This document shows positions 50,869 through 58,985 of a DNA stretch of 64,000 bases, piece by piece. A program made the position numbers and the translations under genes. Within the stretch, counting starts at the first letter, position 1. Each line of letters opens with the position of its first letter. Under the pieces are notes generated by a model. It ran no database searches, was not told the DNA's origin, and saw only the letters and a program-made list of their open reading frames with translations. This DNA comes from Planosporangium spinosum (lineage in GTDB: Bacteria > Actinomycetota > Actinomycetes > Mycobacteriales > Micromonosporaceae), in the NCBI RefSeq assembly GCF_049999945.1, contig NZ_JBLYUB010000011.1, positions 144,749-208,748 of the forward strand. The letters are read 5' to 3'.

Positions 50869-52322
50869 AGTCCGTACTCCTTCCACCGCTTGTCGACGCG
50901 CGCCACGATCTCCGACGACATCGTCATCTCCTCCGGCCAGCCACGCAGGTACCCCTCCCCGGGCAGCTTGCGGGTGGCGTCGATACCCGCCTTGCCGCCC
51001 CAGAACTGCTGGTACGAGGAGTGGTCGAGGTGGTCGACCGGGCCTTGCGTCAGCAGCAGGTCGTGCGAGTAGTCGACGTTGCCGAACGCCCGGAACGCGA
51101 CCTCGTGGTAGTCGTGCACGTCGCAGTCGGAGTCGACGACCACGATCAGCTTGGACAGCGACATGAGGTGCGCGCCCCAGATCGCGTTCATCACCTTCTG
51201 GGCGTGCTTGGGGTACCGCTTGTTGATCGAGACGATCACGCAGTTGTGGAACACCCCGGCCGCCGGCATGTCGTAGTCGACGATGTCCGGGATCATCATC
51301 CGCAGCAGCGGCAGGAAGATCCGTTCGGTCGCCTTGCCCAGGCCGTGGTCCTCCTGGGGCGGCTTGGACGTGATGATCGAGTGGTAGACCGGGTTGCGCT
51401 GCATGGTCATGCACTCGATGTGCAGCACCGGGAACGGCTCGACCGGCGTGTAGAAGCCGGTGTGGTCGCCGAACGGCCCCTCGGGCAGGCGCTCACCCGG
51501 CTCCAGGTAACCCTCCAGCACGATCTGCGCGTGCGCCGGCACCTGCAGCGGCACGGTCAGGCAGTCGACCATCTCGACCCGCTCACCGCGCAGGAAGCCC
51601 GCGAACAGGTACTCGTCGATGTCGCTCGGGAGCGGCGCCGACGCGGCGTAGCTGACCACGGGGTCGCAGCCGATCGCGACCGCTACCGGCAGTCGCTGGC
51701 CCAGCCGCTCGGCCACCGCGTGGTGCGCGGTGGAGTCCTTGTGGATCTGCCAGTGCATGCCGAGGGTGTTGCGGGAGTGCTGCTGGAGCCGGTACAGACC
51801 GAGGTTGCGCTTACCCGTCTCGGGATGCTTCGTGTGGGTCAGCCCGAAGTTGTGAAAGACGCCCCCGTCGCCGGGCCAGACCTGCAGGCCGGGCAGGCGG
51901 TCGAGGTCGACCTCGTCGCCGGAGTACACGACCTCCTGGCACGGCGCGGTCTTGACATGCTTGGGCGGCACCGACTTGAGCTGCATCAGCTTGCCGATGC
52001 CCTCGCGGATGCCGGACCAGCCGACCGGCAGTTCGGGCTTGACCAGGCCACCGATCCGGTCGCCGATCTCGTCCAGCGACTCGACGCCGAGGGCCATCGC
52101 CATCCGGCGCTCGGTGCCGAACAGGTTGATCGCGACCGGCATCTCGCCGCGGACCGGGTTCTCGAACAGCAGCGCCGGACCGCCCGCGCGCACGGTACGG
52201 GTGACGATCTCGCTGATCTCCAGCGTCGGGTCCACCGGCGCGCTGACCCGGTGCAGCTCACCGGCGCGGTCGAGCGCCTGAAGAAAATCCTTGAGATCCG
52301 GGTACGGGAAGCCACGCGCCAT
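50865..52322 (-). CDS. mqnL: UbiD-family decarboxylase of the futalosine pathway
   Basis: 485 aa. ARGFPYPDLKDFLQALDRAGELHRV starts the family; GVESLDEIGDRIGGLVKP, RNLGLYRLQQHSRNTLGMHWQIHKD and PEGPFGDHTGFYTPVEPFPVLHI are UbiD signatures around the prenyl-FMN site. It probably removes the 6-carboxyl after MqnP action. Translationally coupled to mqnP. ATG 52322 is used; an upstream extension of 21 codons is possible but lacks family similarity. Confidence 0.9.
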   Translation of the reverse strand: MARGFPYPDLKDFLQALDRAGELHRVSAPVDPTLEISEIVTRTVRAGGPALLFENPVRGEMPVAINLFGTERRMAMALGVESLDEIGDRIGGLVKPELPVGWSGIREGIGKLMQLKSVPPKHVKTAPCQEVVYSGDEVDLDRLPGLQVWPGDGGVFHNFGLTHTKHPETGKRNLGLYRLQQHSRNTLGMHWQIHKDSTAHHAVAERLGQRLPVAVAIGCDPVVSYAASAPLPSDIDEYLFAGFLRGERVEMVDCLTVPLQVPAHAQIVLEGYLEPGERLPEGPFGDHTGFYTPVEPFPVLHIECMTMQRNPVYHSIITSKPPQEDHGLGKATERIFLPLLRMMIPDIVDYDMPAAGVFHNCVIVSINKRYPKHAQKVMNAIWGAHLMSLSKLIVVVDSDCDVHDYHEVAFRAFGNVDYSHDLLLTQGPVDHLDHSSYQQFWGGKAGIDATRKLPGEGYLRGWPEEMTMSSEIVARVDKRWKEYGL

Positions 52323-52453
52323 GACGCCAAGTCTCGCAACCGCCCCCGACAGGCTCGTCGGCACCCCGACGACGGCGGAGGCCACCGCCTACCGGCCTTC
52401 CTCCATCGCAGACACCAGCGACGGAGCGTAATCGATTAATAACAACGTCCATC

Positions 52454-52459
52454 TATAAT
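52454..52459 (+). promoter_or_regulatory. Consensus -10 box (TATAAT) in an AT-rich stretch
   Basis: A perfect TATAAT lies in the 52428-52475 stretch, the most AT-rich part of the window, 84 bases before the surface-protein ATG. No TTGACA-like -35 was found at the usual distance. Confidence 0.5.
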
Positions 52460-52492
52460 CAATATCAACATGACGCTATGCTTCGGCAGCCA

Positions 52493-52518
52493 AGAATCCC
52501 CTCCCCTTCGGGGATTCT
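52493..52518 (+). other. Leader stem-loop before the LPITG surface-protein gene
   Basis: AGAATCCCC (52493-52501) and GGGGATTCT (52510-52518) form a perfect 9-bp stem with an eight-base loop, followed by CCCCTTT. It lies in the presumed 5' untranslated region and could be a stabilising hairpin or attenuator. Confidence 0.5.
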
Positions 52519-52542
52519 CCCCTTTCGACACAGGGAAAATGG

Positions 52543-54177
52543 ATGAACCGCACCCCTCACTTATGGGCGGCTCGGATCGGCGTCAGCATGGCCGCAGCCC
52601 TCACCGTCGGCGCCGCGGCGCTCCCGGCTCACGCCGACAACTCCGGCTTCGTGTGGGCCGCGCTGCCGTTCGACATCACGATCGGCGCCAAGGGCAGCCC
52701 CGGTAAGGCCATCCCCGTCTACCTCATGGCCAACGCACACAACCCGTCCGTCAGCTTCGACCTGAAGCCGCTGGCGGCGGTCGCCGATCTGCACTTCCCC
52801 GACACCTGCAAGATCACGAGCGACACGGCGACCTGTGCCCTCCCGTCGGACACCCGGTTCGACGACCGCCTGCCGGTGACCTTCGTCCCGAAGGCCGCCG
52901 CCGGCACCACCGTCACCTTCACCGCCACCATCAAGGCGGACAACGCCTCGCCCATGACGGCCACGGCACAGGTGACCCTCGACGGCGTCGACCTCGTCAC
53001 GGACGAACCGGCAGGCGCGCAACTCGGCTCGGCCAAGCCGGGTGACGTGACGCACACCCCGGTTGCCTGGTCCAACGTCGGCAACAAGAGCGCGGCCAGC
53101 ACGACCCTGTCGTTCGGGTTCGACAACGGCCTGGCGCCGGTCGAGTACGACGGCTGCGAGTACGCCAAGGAAGGCCGCCGGACACTGGTCACCTGCCGGA
53201 TCGACGAGGAACTCAAGCCGGGCACCGGCTACGAGTTCGTCACCCGCGACATCGCGACCGGGCAGGAGACCCCCGGTATCGCGGCGACCGTCACCCCGGA
53301 CGCCTACGGCACCAAGGCCATCGACTTCTACGCCGAGGGCAACGCGGCGACGTCCTCGCTCGCAGTGAAGGACCTGCGGTTCTCCCGGCCGGCGAAGCCC
53401 ACCAAGAAGGTTGCGCTCCGGGCAGCCGCCGCGAAGCGCAAGGCGGGCATCGCCGCCGCGTCGGTGGACATCGACGACCGGGACAACTTCGGCGCCGCCT
53501 ACTACGACATCACCAACAGCCTGGACCTGGCCGCGATCGGGACGACCGCGTCGGGCCAGGCCGGCGACGTCGTCGCGGTGAAGCTGGGCATCAGGAACAA
53601 CGGCAAGGGCAGCCTCGACTCCTACCGTTCCGGTGGCGAGCCGGCGACGTACTTCCTCGTGACCGTGCCGCCGGGGACGGAGGTCACCGAGGCGCCGAAG
53701 ACCTGCTCCTCGATCACCGAGGAGGGTGACGGCACCACGCGCAGCGACCCGGGTCAGGCCGGTGGGACCTACTACGGTTGCATCACCGGAACGTATCTGG
53801 GTGCCGGCGAGACCTACACCGTCACGTTCAAGCTGAAGATCACCGAGGTGAAGCCGGACGCCACCGGCACGGTGAGCTTGCACGACAAGGACACCCCGCC
53901 CTCGGACAGGCTGTACGACGACAACCCGGCCAACGACGAGGCACCCGTGGTGATCAACCCGACCGGCACGGGCGGCGGCGCCGGGGGCGGCGCCGGGAGC
54001 GGCGGCGTCGGGAGCGGCGGCGTCGGGGGCGGCAGTGCACTGCCGATCACGGGCACGCAGACGGCCGTGGCCGCCGGCGTGGGCGTGGTGCTGGTCGGCG
54101 GTGGCGCCGCGATGTACCTGCTCGCCCGTCGGCGGCAGGTCGTCCTCGTCGCGGACGCCGACGACCGCATCGCCTGA
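52543..54177 (+). CDS. LPxTG-anchored surface protein
   Basis: 544 aa exported protein. Signal peptide to about residue 31 (ALPAHADN). The ectodomain has two or three Ig-like/DUF11-like beta domains with paired cysteines; one part (LDLAAIGTTASGQAGDVVAVKLGIRNNGKGSLDS) resembles DUF11 repeats. A Gly-rich linker precedes LPITG near 502, then a hydrophobic helix and RRRQ. The LALRAAAAKRKAG-like basic stretch near 290 is unusual. Function unknown, probably adhesion or wall structure. ATG 52543. Confidence 0.82.
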   Translation: MNRTPHLWAARIGVSMAAALTVGAAALPAHADNSGFVWAALPFDITIGAKGSPGKAIPVYLMANAHNPSVSFDLKPLAAVADLHFPDTCKITSDTATCALPSDTRFDDRLPVTFVPKAAAGTTVTFTATIKADNASPMTATAQVTLDGVDLVTDEPAGAQLGSAKPGDVTHTPVAWSNVGNKSAASTTLSFGFDNGLAPVEYDGCEYAKEGRRTLVTCRIDEELKPGTGYEFVTRDIATGQETPGIAATVTPDAYGTKAIDFYAEGNAATSSLAVKDLRFSRPAKPTKKVALRAAAAKRKAGIAAASVDIDDRDNFGAAYYDITNSLDLAAIGTTASGQAGDVVAVKLGIRNNGKGSLDSYRSGGEPATYFLVTVPPGTEVTEAPKTCSSITEEGDGTTRSDPGQAGGTYYGCITGTYLGAGETYTVTFKLKITEVKPDATGTVSLHDKDTPPSDRLYDDNPANDEAPVVINPTGTGGGAGGGAGSGGVGSGGVGGGSALPITGTQTAVAAGVGVVLVGGGAAMYLLARRRQVVLVADADDRIA

Positions 54178-54190
54178 CGCTCGGTAACAG

Positions 54191-54225
54191 CAGTGGCCCC
54201 CGGGTTCACCGCCCGGGGGCCACTG
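54191..54225. terminator. Bidirectional terminator, 14-bp stem
   Basis: CAGTGGCCCCCGGG (54191-54204) pairs perfectly with 54212-54225 over a seven-base loop, between the convergent surface-protein and ccsB genes. Confidence 0.85.
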
Positions 54226-54232
54226 TGCGGTT

Positions 54233-55261
54233 CTACTTGACCCCGGCGTAGGAGTGCATGCCGGTCACCACCAGGTTGATGGCGAACAGGTTGATCATCA
54301 TGGTGGCCCAGCCGAGCACGGCGATCCACGTCGCCGTGGTCTTCTTCACGCTCGGCGTGGCCCGCGCGTGCAGGTAGCCGGCGTAGATCACCCAGGAGAT
54401 GAACGACCAGGTCTCCTTGGGGTCCCAGCTCCAGTACTGGGTCCACGCCTCGCGCGCCCAGACCGCGCCGCAGATGATGGCGAACGTCCAGATCGGGAAC
54501 GCGAACGCGTGCACCCGGAACGTCAACCGTTCCAGCCCGACCGCGTCCGGCAGCCGGTTGCCCAGCGTGTACGGGAAGCGTCGCTTGCCGTTGTCGTACC
54601 CGGTGCGCAGCAGGGTCAGCGCCGCGGCGACGAAGCCGACCAGCAGGACACCGGACGCGGTCACGGCGGCCGTCACGTGGATCTTCAGCCAGTACGAGTT
54701 GAGCGCCGGCATCAGCGGGCCGGCCGCGGTGTAGAGCCGGACCGCGTCGATGAAGAGCATGATGATCAGGGCCAGCGTGACGAACATGCCGAGCGGGCGG
54801 ACGGCCGGGCGGCGCAGCACCAGCGCCAGCCACGCGGTGGCGCCGACGAAGCAGACCGCCAGCACGAACTCGTACATGTTGCCCCACGGCACCCGGTGGG
54901 CGGCGAGCCCGCGGGTGACGATCGTGGCGAGGTGCGCCACGTACCCGACCACGGTCAGCGTGACCGCGAGCCGGCCGAGCATCACCGCCCTGCCGGCCGG
55001 ACCAGCCGGGGCCGGATCCGGCGACACAACGCCGGCAGGCGCGGAGTCGACCGCGGCGTCCGTCGACGCCGACTCGGCCGCGTCGGGAAGGACCGGGGCG
55101 CCGGCGCCGACCAGTTCCCGCTCCCGCTCCCGGGCCCGGAACGCGACCCGGGCCACCGCACCGCGGCTGCCGAAGGCGAACTCGGCGGCGTACGCGATCA
55201 TCGCGACCAGGTACGCCAGGACCGTGACGAGCAGTAGCTGATTGGAGAGGGAATCGGTCAT
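54233..55261 (-). CDS. ccsB: Cytochrome c biogenesis protein CcsB/ResC
   Basis: 342 aa membrane protein of the CcsA/ResC family that, with ResB, forms the System II heme lyase. YWSWDPKETW near residue 275 is the tryptophan-rich heme motif; conserved histidines occur in AHLATIVTRG, KIHVTAAV and GMHSYAG. An Ala/Pro-rich cytoplasmic loop at about 45-95 is extra. ATG 55261 overlaps the resB stop (ATGA). Confidence 0.93.
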   Translation of the reverse strand: MTDSLSNQLLLVTVLAYLVAMIAYAAEFAFGSRGAVARVAFRARERERELVGAGAPVLPDAAESASTDAAVDSAPAGVVSPDPAPAGPAGRAVMLGRLAVTLTVVGYVAHLATIVTRGLAAHRVPWGNMYEFVLAVCFVGATAWLALVLRRPAVRPLGMFVTLALIIMLFIDAVRLYTAAGPLMPALNSYWLKIHVTAAVTASGVLLVGFVAAALTLLRTGYDNGKRRFPYTLGNRLPDAVGLERLTFRVHAFAFPIWTFAIICGAVWAREAWTQYWSWDPKETWSFISWVIYAGYLHARATPSVKKTTATWIAVLGWATMMINLFAINLVVTGMHSYAGVK

Positions 55262-56841
55262 CTCAGGACGCCTTCCTTTCGTACCGCCTGCACGATCTCG
55301 TCGAACTCGGCCGTGAAGCCGGCGTAGTCGGTGCGCGGCAGGCCGGCCACCTCCACCCGGTCGCCGGTGAACCGCAGCCAGATCCGGCGCCGCTTGCCCC
55401 ACAGCGACAGCGGCAGACCGGCCAGCAGGCAGACCGCGGCACCCAGGACGATCGTCTCACCGGGGTCGTGCCGGACGGTGACCGTGATGTACGGCCGGGT
55501 GCCCAGGAACTCGACCTTCGAGCCGTCCGGCAGCGTCAACGCGTCGCCGACCTTGAGCGCCTTGGACTCGGCGACCTTCTGGAGCTTGCCGGACGCGATC
55601 CGGGACTGGTCGAGCGTGTACACCGACTTCGGGATGCCGGCATCCATGCCGAGGTTGCCCTGGTACGCCACGAGCAGCAGTCGCGGGTTGCGCTCCTCCG
55701 GGTGCAGGGAGGTCCCCTTGGTCACGTCGGTCGACGACATGGTCGGCAGGTACACGCCCTGGAAACCGATCTGGTCGTTCGGGTCCTGCTTACCGGTCGC
55801 CGGGTCGATGTTGGCGTCCGGGAACGCCGCCGCCCCCTCGCTGGTCAGCTTGTCGTCGCTGTTGAGGAACGGCTGGACCGAGGTCTGCGACTGCCCGTAC
55901 CGGTCGGTGTAGCGGATGATCGGCGCGTATCCGTGCCCCAGCAGGTACACGCCGGCACCGGCGACCCGCAGCGGGTGGTTGACCTGGACCAGAACCGGGC
56001 GGTCGGTCCCGCCGGTCCCTTCCGAGTAGTGCAGGTAGGCGCGGAACGCGGTCGCCTGGTCGTTGGCGGAGTAGGTCGCCTCGAAGCGGTCGAGCCGCAC
56101 GCAGAACGGTGGCAGGTCGCTCGCGCTGACCCGGGCACCCAGGCCGTAGTCGTCGTACTGGGGCAGGCTGTTGCACACGGCCGTGTCGGTACCCGCGACG
56201 ATGTTGCGGCTGCCGTGCCAGCCGTACCAGGAGCTGACCGCGACGCCGATCAACATCGCCAGCAGAGCGAAGTGGAACAGCAGGTTGCCGCTCTCCTTCA
56301 GGTACCCCTTCTCGGCGCTGACCGTGGTGCCGCGCACCGCCACCCGGAAGCGGCGCTTGCGCAGCGCTGCTGCGAACGTCTCCACGTCGGCCGGCGACCC
56401 CTCGCCGGTGGTGTACGCCGGCATCCGGTCCAGCCGCGACGGCCCGTCCGGCGGCTGGCGCAGCAACGCCGTGACGTGCGTGCGCAGCCGGGGCACCAGG
56501 CAGCCGACCAACGAGACGAACAGCAGCAGGTAGATCGCGGAGAACCAGGGCGAGGAGAAGACGTCGAACAGGTAGAACCGGTCCAGCGTCCGGCCCAGCG
56601 ACCCGTGGGTGCGCAGGTACGTGTTGACTTCTTCGATCTTGTTGTTGCGCTGCGGCAGCAGCGAGCCGGGGATCGCGGCGACGGCGAGCAGGAACAGCAG
56701 CACCAGGGCGGTGCGCATGCTGGTGAGCTGGCGCCAGGCCCGGCGGGCGAGCGCCACCAGCCAGGGGCCGAGGCCGTGCCCGCGTGGCAGCGGGGTACCC
56801 GGGTCGACGCGGTCGGCCGCCGGGGTCTCCACGGTTGACAT
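55258..56841 (-). CDS. resB: Cytochrome c biogenesis protein ResB
   Basis: 527 aa. Three helices in the N-terminal half (VLLFLLAVAAIPGSLLPQRN, AIYLLLFVSLVGCLVPR, GNLLFHFALLAMLIGVAVSSW), a large extracytoplasmic domain, and a last helix near 460. This is the ResB/Ccs1 topology; with CcsB it delivers heme to apocytochromes. Abuts ccdA with no gap. Position in the hemL-to-ccsB gene string is as in mycobacteria (Rv0528). Confidence 0.93.
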   Translation of the reverse strand: MSTVETPAADRVDPGTPLPRGHGLGPWLVALARRAWRQLTSMRTALVLLFLLAVAAIPGSLLPQRNNKIEEVNTYLRTHGSLGRTLDRFYLFDVFSSPWFSAIYLLLFVSLVGCLVPRLRTHVTALLRQPPDGPSRLDRMPAYTTGEGSPADVETFAAALRKRRFRVAVRGTTVSAEKGYLKESGNLLFHFALLAMLIGVAVSSWYGWHGSRNIVAGTDTAVCNSLPQYDDYGLGARVSASDLPPFCVRLDRFEATYSANDQATAFRAYLHYSEGTGGTDRPVLVQVNHPLRVAGAGVYLLGHGYAPIIRYTDRYGQSQTSVQPFLNSDDKLTSEGAAAFPDANIDPATGKQDPNDQIGFQGVYLPTMSSTDVTKGTSLHPEERNPRLLLVAYQGNLGMDAGIPKSVYTLDQSRIASGKLQKVAESKALKVGDALTLPDGSKVEFLGTRPYITVTVRHDPGETIVLGAAVCLLAGLPLSLWGKRRRIWLRFTGDRVEVAGLPRTDYAGFTAEFDEIVQAVRKEGVLR

Positions 56842-57603
56842 CTAGACGCTCACCTCCCCCACTCCGACGGTGGAGCGCAGCCATGTGACGAAATCCAGCC
56901 AGCCGCCCGTGATCAGGGCGAGACCGACGACGATCAGCAGTACGCCCCCGAACCGGGTGATCCACCTGCTGTTGCGACGGATCGCCCGGAACACGCCCAG
57001 CAGCCGCCGGAATCCGAGGCCGAAGGCGACGAACGGCAGGCCGAGGCCGAGGCAGTACGCGAAGGCAAGGATAACCGCGCGGCCGGTGGAGCCACCCACG
57101 GCGGACATGCCGAGCACCACGCCGAGCGTCGGGCCGAGGCACGGGCTCCACGACAGCGCGAACACCGCCCCGAACACCGGGGCGCCGAGCAGGCCGGCGG
57201 CCGGCAGCCGGTGGACCCGCCACTCCCGCTGCAACCCCGGCAGCAGGCCGGCGAACGCCGCGCCCAGCACCAGGATGAGCACGCCGACGACGACCTCGAC
57301 GGTCCGCTGGTGGCGCAGCAGCGCCTTGCCCGCGCTGGCCAGCAGGACGTTGGCCAGCACGAAGACGCTGGCGAACCCGGCCACGAACAGCAGCGTCCCG
57401 GCGAGGATCCGGCCGCGCCGGGCCCCGGCCTCCGACGCGCTGTCAAGATCGGCTCCGGCCAGGCCGGTGACGTAGGACAGGTAGCCGGGTACGAGCGGCA
57501 GCACGCACGGCGACAGGAAGCTCACCAGGCCGGCGATCGCCGCCACCCCGATCGCCAGCAGCAGCGGCCCGGTCTCGGCGATACCCGCGAAGGTGTTGCC
57601 CAT
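56842..57603 (-). CDS. ccdA: Cytochrome c biogenesis thiol transporter CcdA
   Basis: 253 aa with six helices. The redox cysteines are C33 (FLSPCVLPL) and C155 (SPCLGPTLG). It moves reducing equivalents across the membrane to the thioredoxin-like lipoprotein encoded just upstream. ATG 57603 shares one base with that gene's stop (TGATG). Confidence 0.94.
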   Translation of the reverse strand: MGNTFAGIAETGPLLLAIGVAAIAGLVSFLSPCVLPLVPGYLSYVTGLAGADLDSASEAGARRGRILAGTLLFVAGFASVFVLANVLLASAGKALLRHQRTVEVVVGVLILVLGAAFAGLLPGLQREWRVHRLPAAGLLGAPVFGAVFALSWSPCLGPTLGVVLGMSAVGGSTGRAVILAFAYCLGLGLPFVAFGLGFRRLLGVFRAIRRNSRWITRFGGVLLIVVGLALITGGWLDFVTWLRSTVGVGEVSV

Positions 57604-58166
57604 CAGTTCGGCTCCGCCGCCACCTGGCCGACCGCCGGTTGCAGGTCCTCCCGCGTCAACGGCTTGGTGTACAGGGCCGCGATCCGGCCCTTCCGGTCGA
57701 TGATCAGCGTGCTCGGGGTGGCGGTCGGGGGCACCTTGTCGAACGTCAACGCCGTCCGGCCCGCCGGGTCGAACAGGCTGGGGTAGGTGATGCCGTACCG
57801 CTTGACGAAGGCCTGCGCCTTGTCCCGGTCGTCGCGGATGTCGATCCCGACGAACGACACCCCCTGCGCCCTGGTCGCCTCGGCGACGGCCGCCAGCTCG
57901 GGGGCCTCCGCCCGGCAGGGTGAGCACCAGGCGGCCCAGAAGTTGAGCACGATCACCTCGCCCCGGTGCCGGGCGAGGTCGTAGCTGCCGCCCTCGAGCA
58001 GTTCCCCGGTGACCTCGGGCGCCGGCCGGCGCTGGTCGACGGCGAAGAGTTCGCTCGTGCCGGTGTCCGGGGCGCCGGTGCCGCCCGACGCGGTACGGGA
58101 GGTGCAGCCGGCCAAGGCGACGAGCGTGGCCAGCAGGCAGGCGAGGAGCGTACGGCGGCGGCGCAT
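57603..58166 (-). CDS. Thioredoxin-like lipoprotein (ResA/TlpA type)
   Basis: 187 aa. Lipobox LAGC with C21; thioredoxin fold from about 50 with the active site W80-C81-S-P-C84. Keeps apocytochrome c heme-site cysteines reduced, with electrons from CcdA. ATG 58166 overlaps the stop of the histidine phosphatase gene (TGATG); GTG 58169 would overlap as well. Equivalent of Rv0526 in the conserved gene string. Confidence 0.92.
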   Translation of the reverse strand: MRRRRTLLACLLATLVALAGCTSRTASGGTGAPDTGTSELFAVDQRRPAPEVTGELLEGGSYDLARHRGEVIVLNFWAAWCSPCRAEAPELAAVAEATRAQGVSFVGIDIRDDRDKAQAFVKRYGITYPSLFDPAGRTALTFDKVPPTATPSTLIIDRKGRIAALYTKPLTREDLQPAVGQVAAEPN

Positions 58167-58813
58167 CACGCCCCCTTGGCCGTCCGTGCATCCGGCGACA
58201 GCGCGATCAGGTGCGCGGCCGGCTCGGAGTAGCCGATGCCGACGATGCGGGTGTCCTCGAAGTGGAAGCTGGTGAGGCTGGCCAGGGCGCACTGGCGCCG
58301 GCGCGGGTCGTGCCAGAGCCGCTTGCGCTCCACGTACCGGCGCAGGGTCCAGATCGGCAACTGGTGCGACACGCAGACCGCCTCATGCCCCTCGGCCGCC
58401 TCGCGGGCGGCGAGCAGGGCCGCGTACATCCGCTGCGCGATCAGCGTGTACGGCTCGCCCCAGGACGGGGTGAACGGATCGCGCATCAGGTACCAGTACC
58501 GGGGCTGGCGCAGCGCGCCGTCGCCGACGGCCACCCGCTTGCCCTCGAACAGGTTGGCGCTCTCGATCAACCGCTCGTCGACCTCGATCGGCAGCTTGAA
58601 CTGGGCCGCGAACGGCTCGGCGGTCTGCTGGGCACGCTCGAGCGGGCTGGCGACGACGTGGGTGACGTCGTGCTCGGCCAGCGACTCGGCCGCCGCCTTC
58701 GCCATCTGTACGCCCAGCTCCGACAGCCGGAAGCCGGGGAGCCTGCCGTAGAGGATCTTGTCGGGGTTGTACACCTCACCGTGCCGCAGCACGTGCACCA
58801 CGGTCTTGCTCAT
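58166..58813 (-). CDS. Histidine phosphatase family protein (phosphoglycerate-mutase-like)
   Basis: 215 aa. Catalytic RHG at R10-H11-G12 (HVLRHGEVYNPDKILYGRLPG), and the second histidine in VCVSHQLPIW near 147. It is probably a small-molecule phosphatase rather than glycolytic mutase; the position between hemL and the cytochrome c genes matches Rv0525, so a link to heme or cytochrome maturation is likely but unknown. ATG 58813 is the end of a chain of ATGA-coupled repeat ORFs that begins at hemL. Confidence 0.85.
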   Translation of the reverse strand: MSKTVVHVLRHGEVYNPDKILYGRLPGFRLSELGVQMAKAAAESLAEHDVTHVVASPLERAQQTAEPFAAQFKLPIEVDERLIESANLFEGKRVAVGDGALRQPRYWYLMRDPFTPSWGEPYTLIAQRMYAALLAAREAAEGHEAVCVSHQLPIWTLRRYVERKRLWHDPRRRQCALASLTSFHFEDTRIVGIGYSEPAAHLIALSPDARTAKGA

Positions 58814-58985
58814 GCCGCCGCCTCGCTGCGCTCGCCGGCACCATGAGACTCCAACGCCCTGAGCCCCCTGATTCGCTCGCTCCGCTCGCTCATGCCGCCG
58901 CCTCGCTGCGCTCGCCGGCACCATGAGACTCCAACGCCCTGAGCCCCCTGATTCGCTCGCTCCGCTCGCTCATGCCGCCGCCTCG
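58811..58985 (-). repeat. Tandem 80-bp repeat with coupled micro-ORFs between hemL and the phosphatase gene
   Basis: Two identical 80-bp units (58811-58890, 58891-58970) and 15 bases of a third (58971-58985). Each unit encodes a 27-aa peptide starting MSERSERIRG and ending GERSEAAA; ORFs 58890-58973 and 58810-58893. Every junction, hemL to first, first to second, second to phosphatase, is an ATGA overlap. The unit shares GAGCGGAGCGAGC with the 60-bp repeats. The partial third copy is the end of hemL itself. Confidence 0.85.

Noticed and set aside
58811..58985. CRISPR-like array
   Set aside because: The units are adjacent with no unique spacers and no cas genes are nearby; it is a simple tandem duplication.
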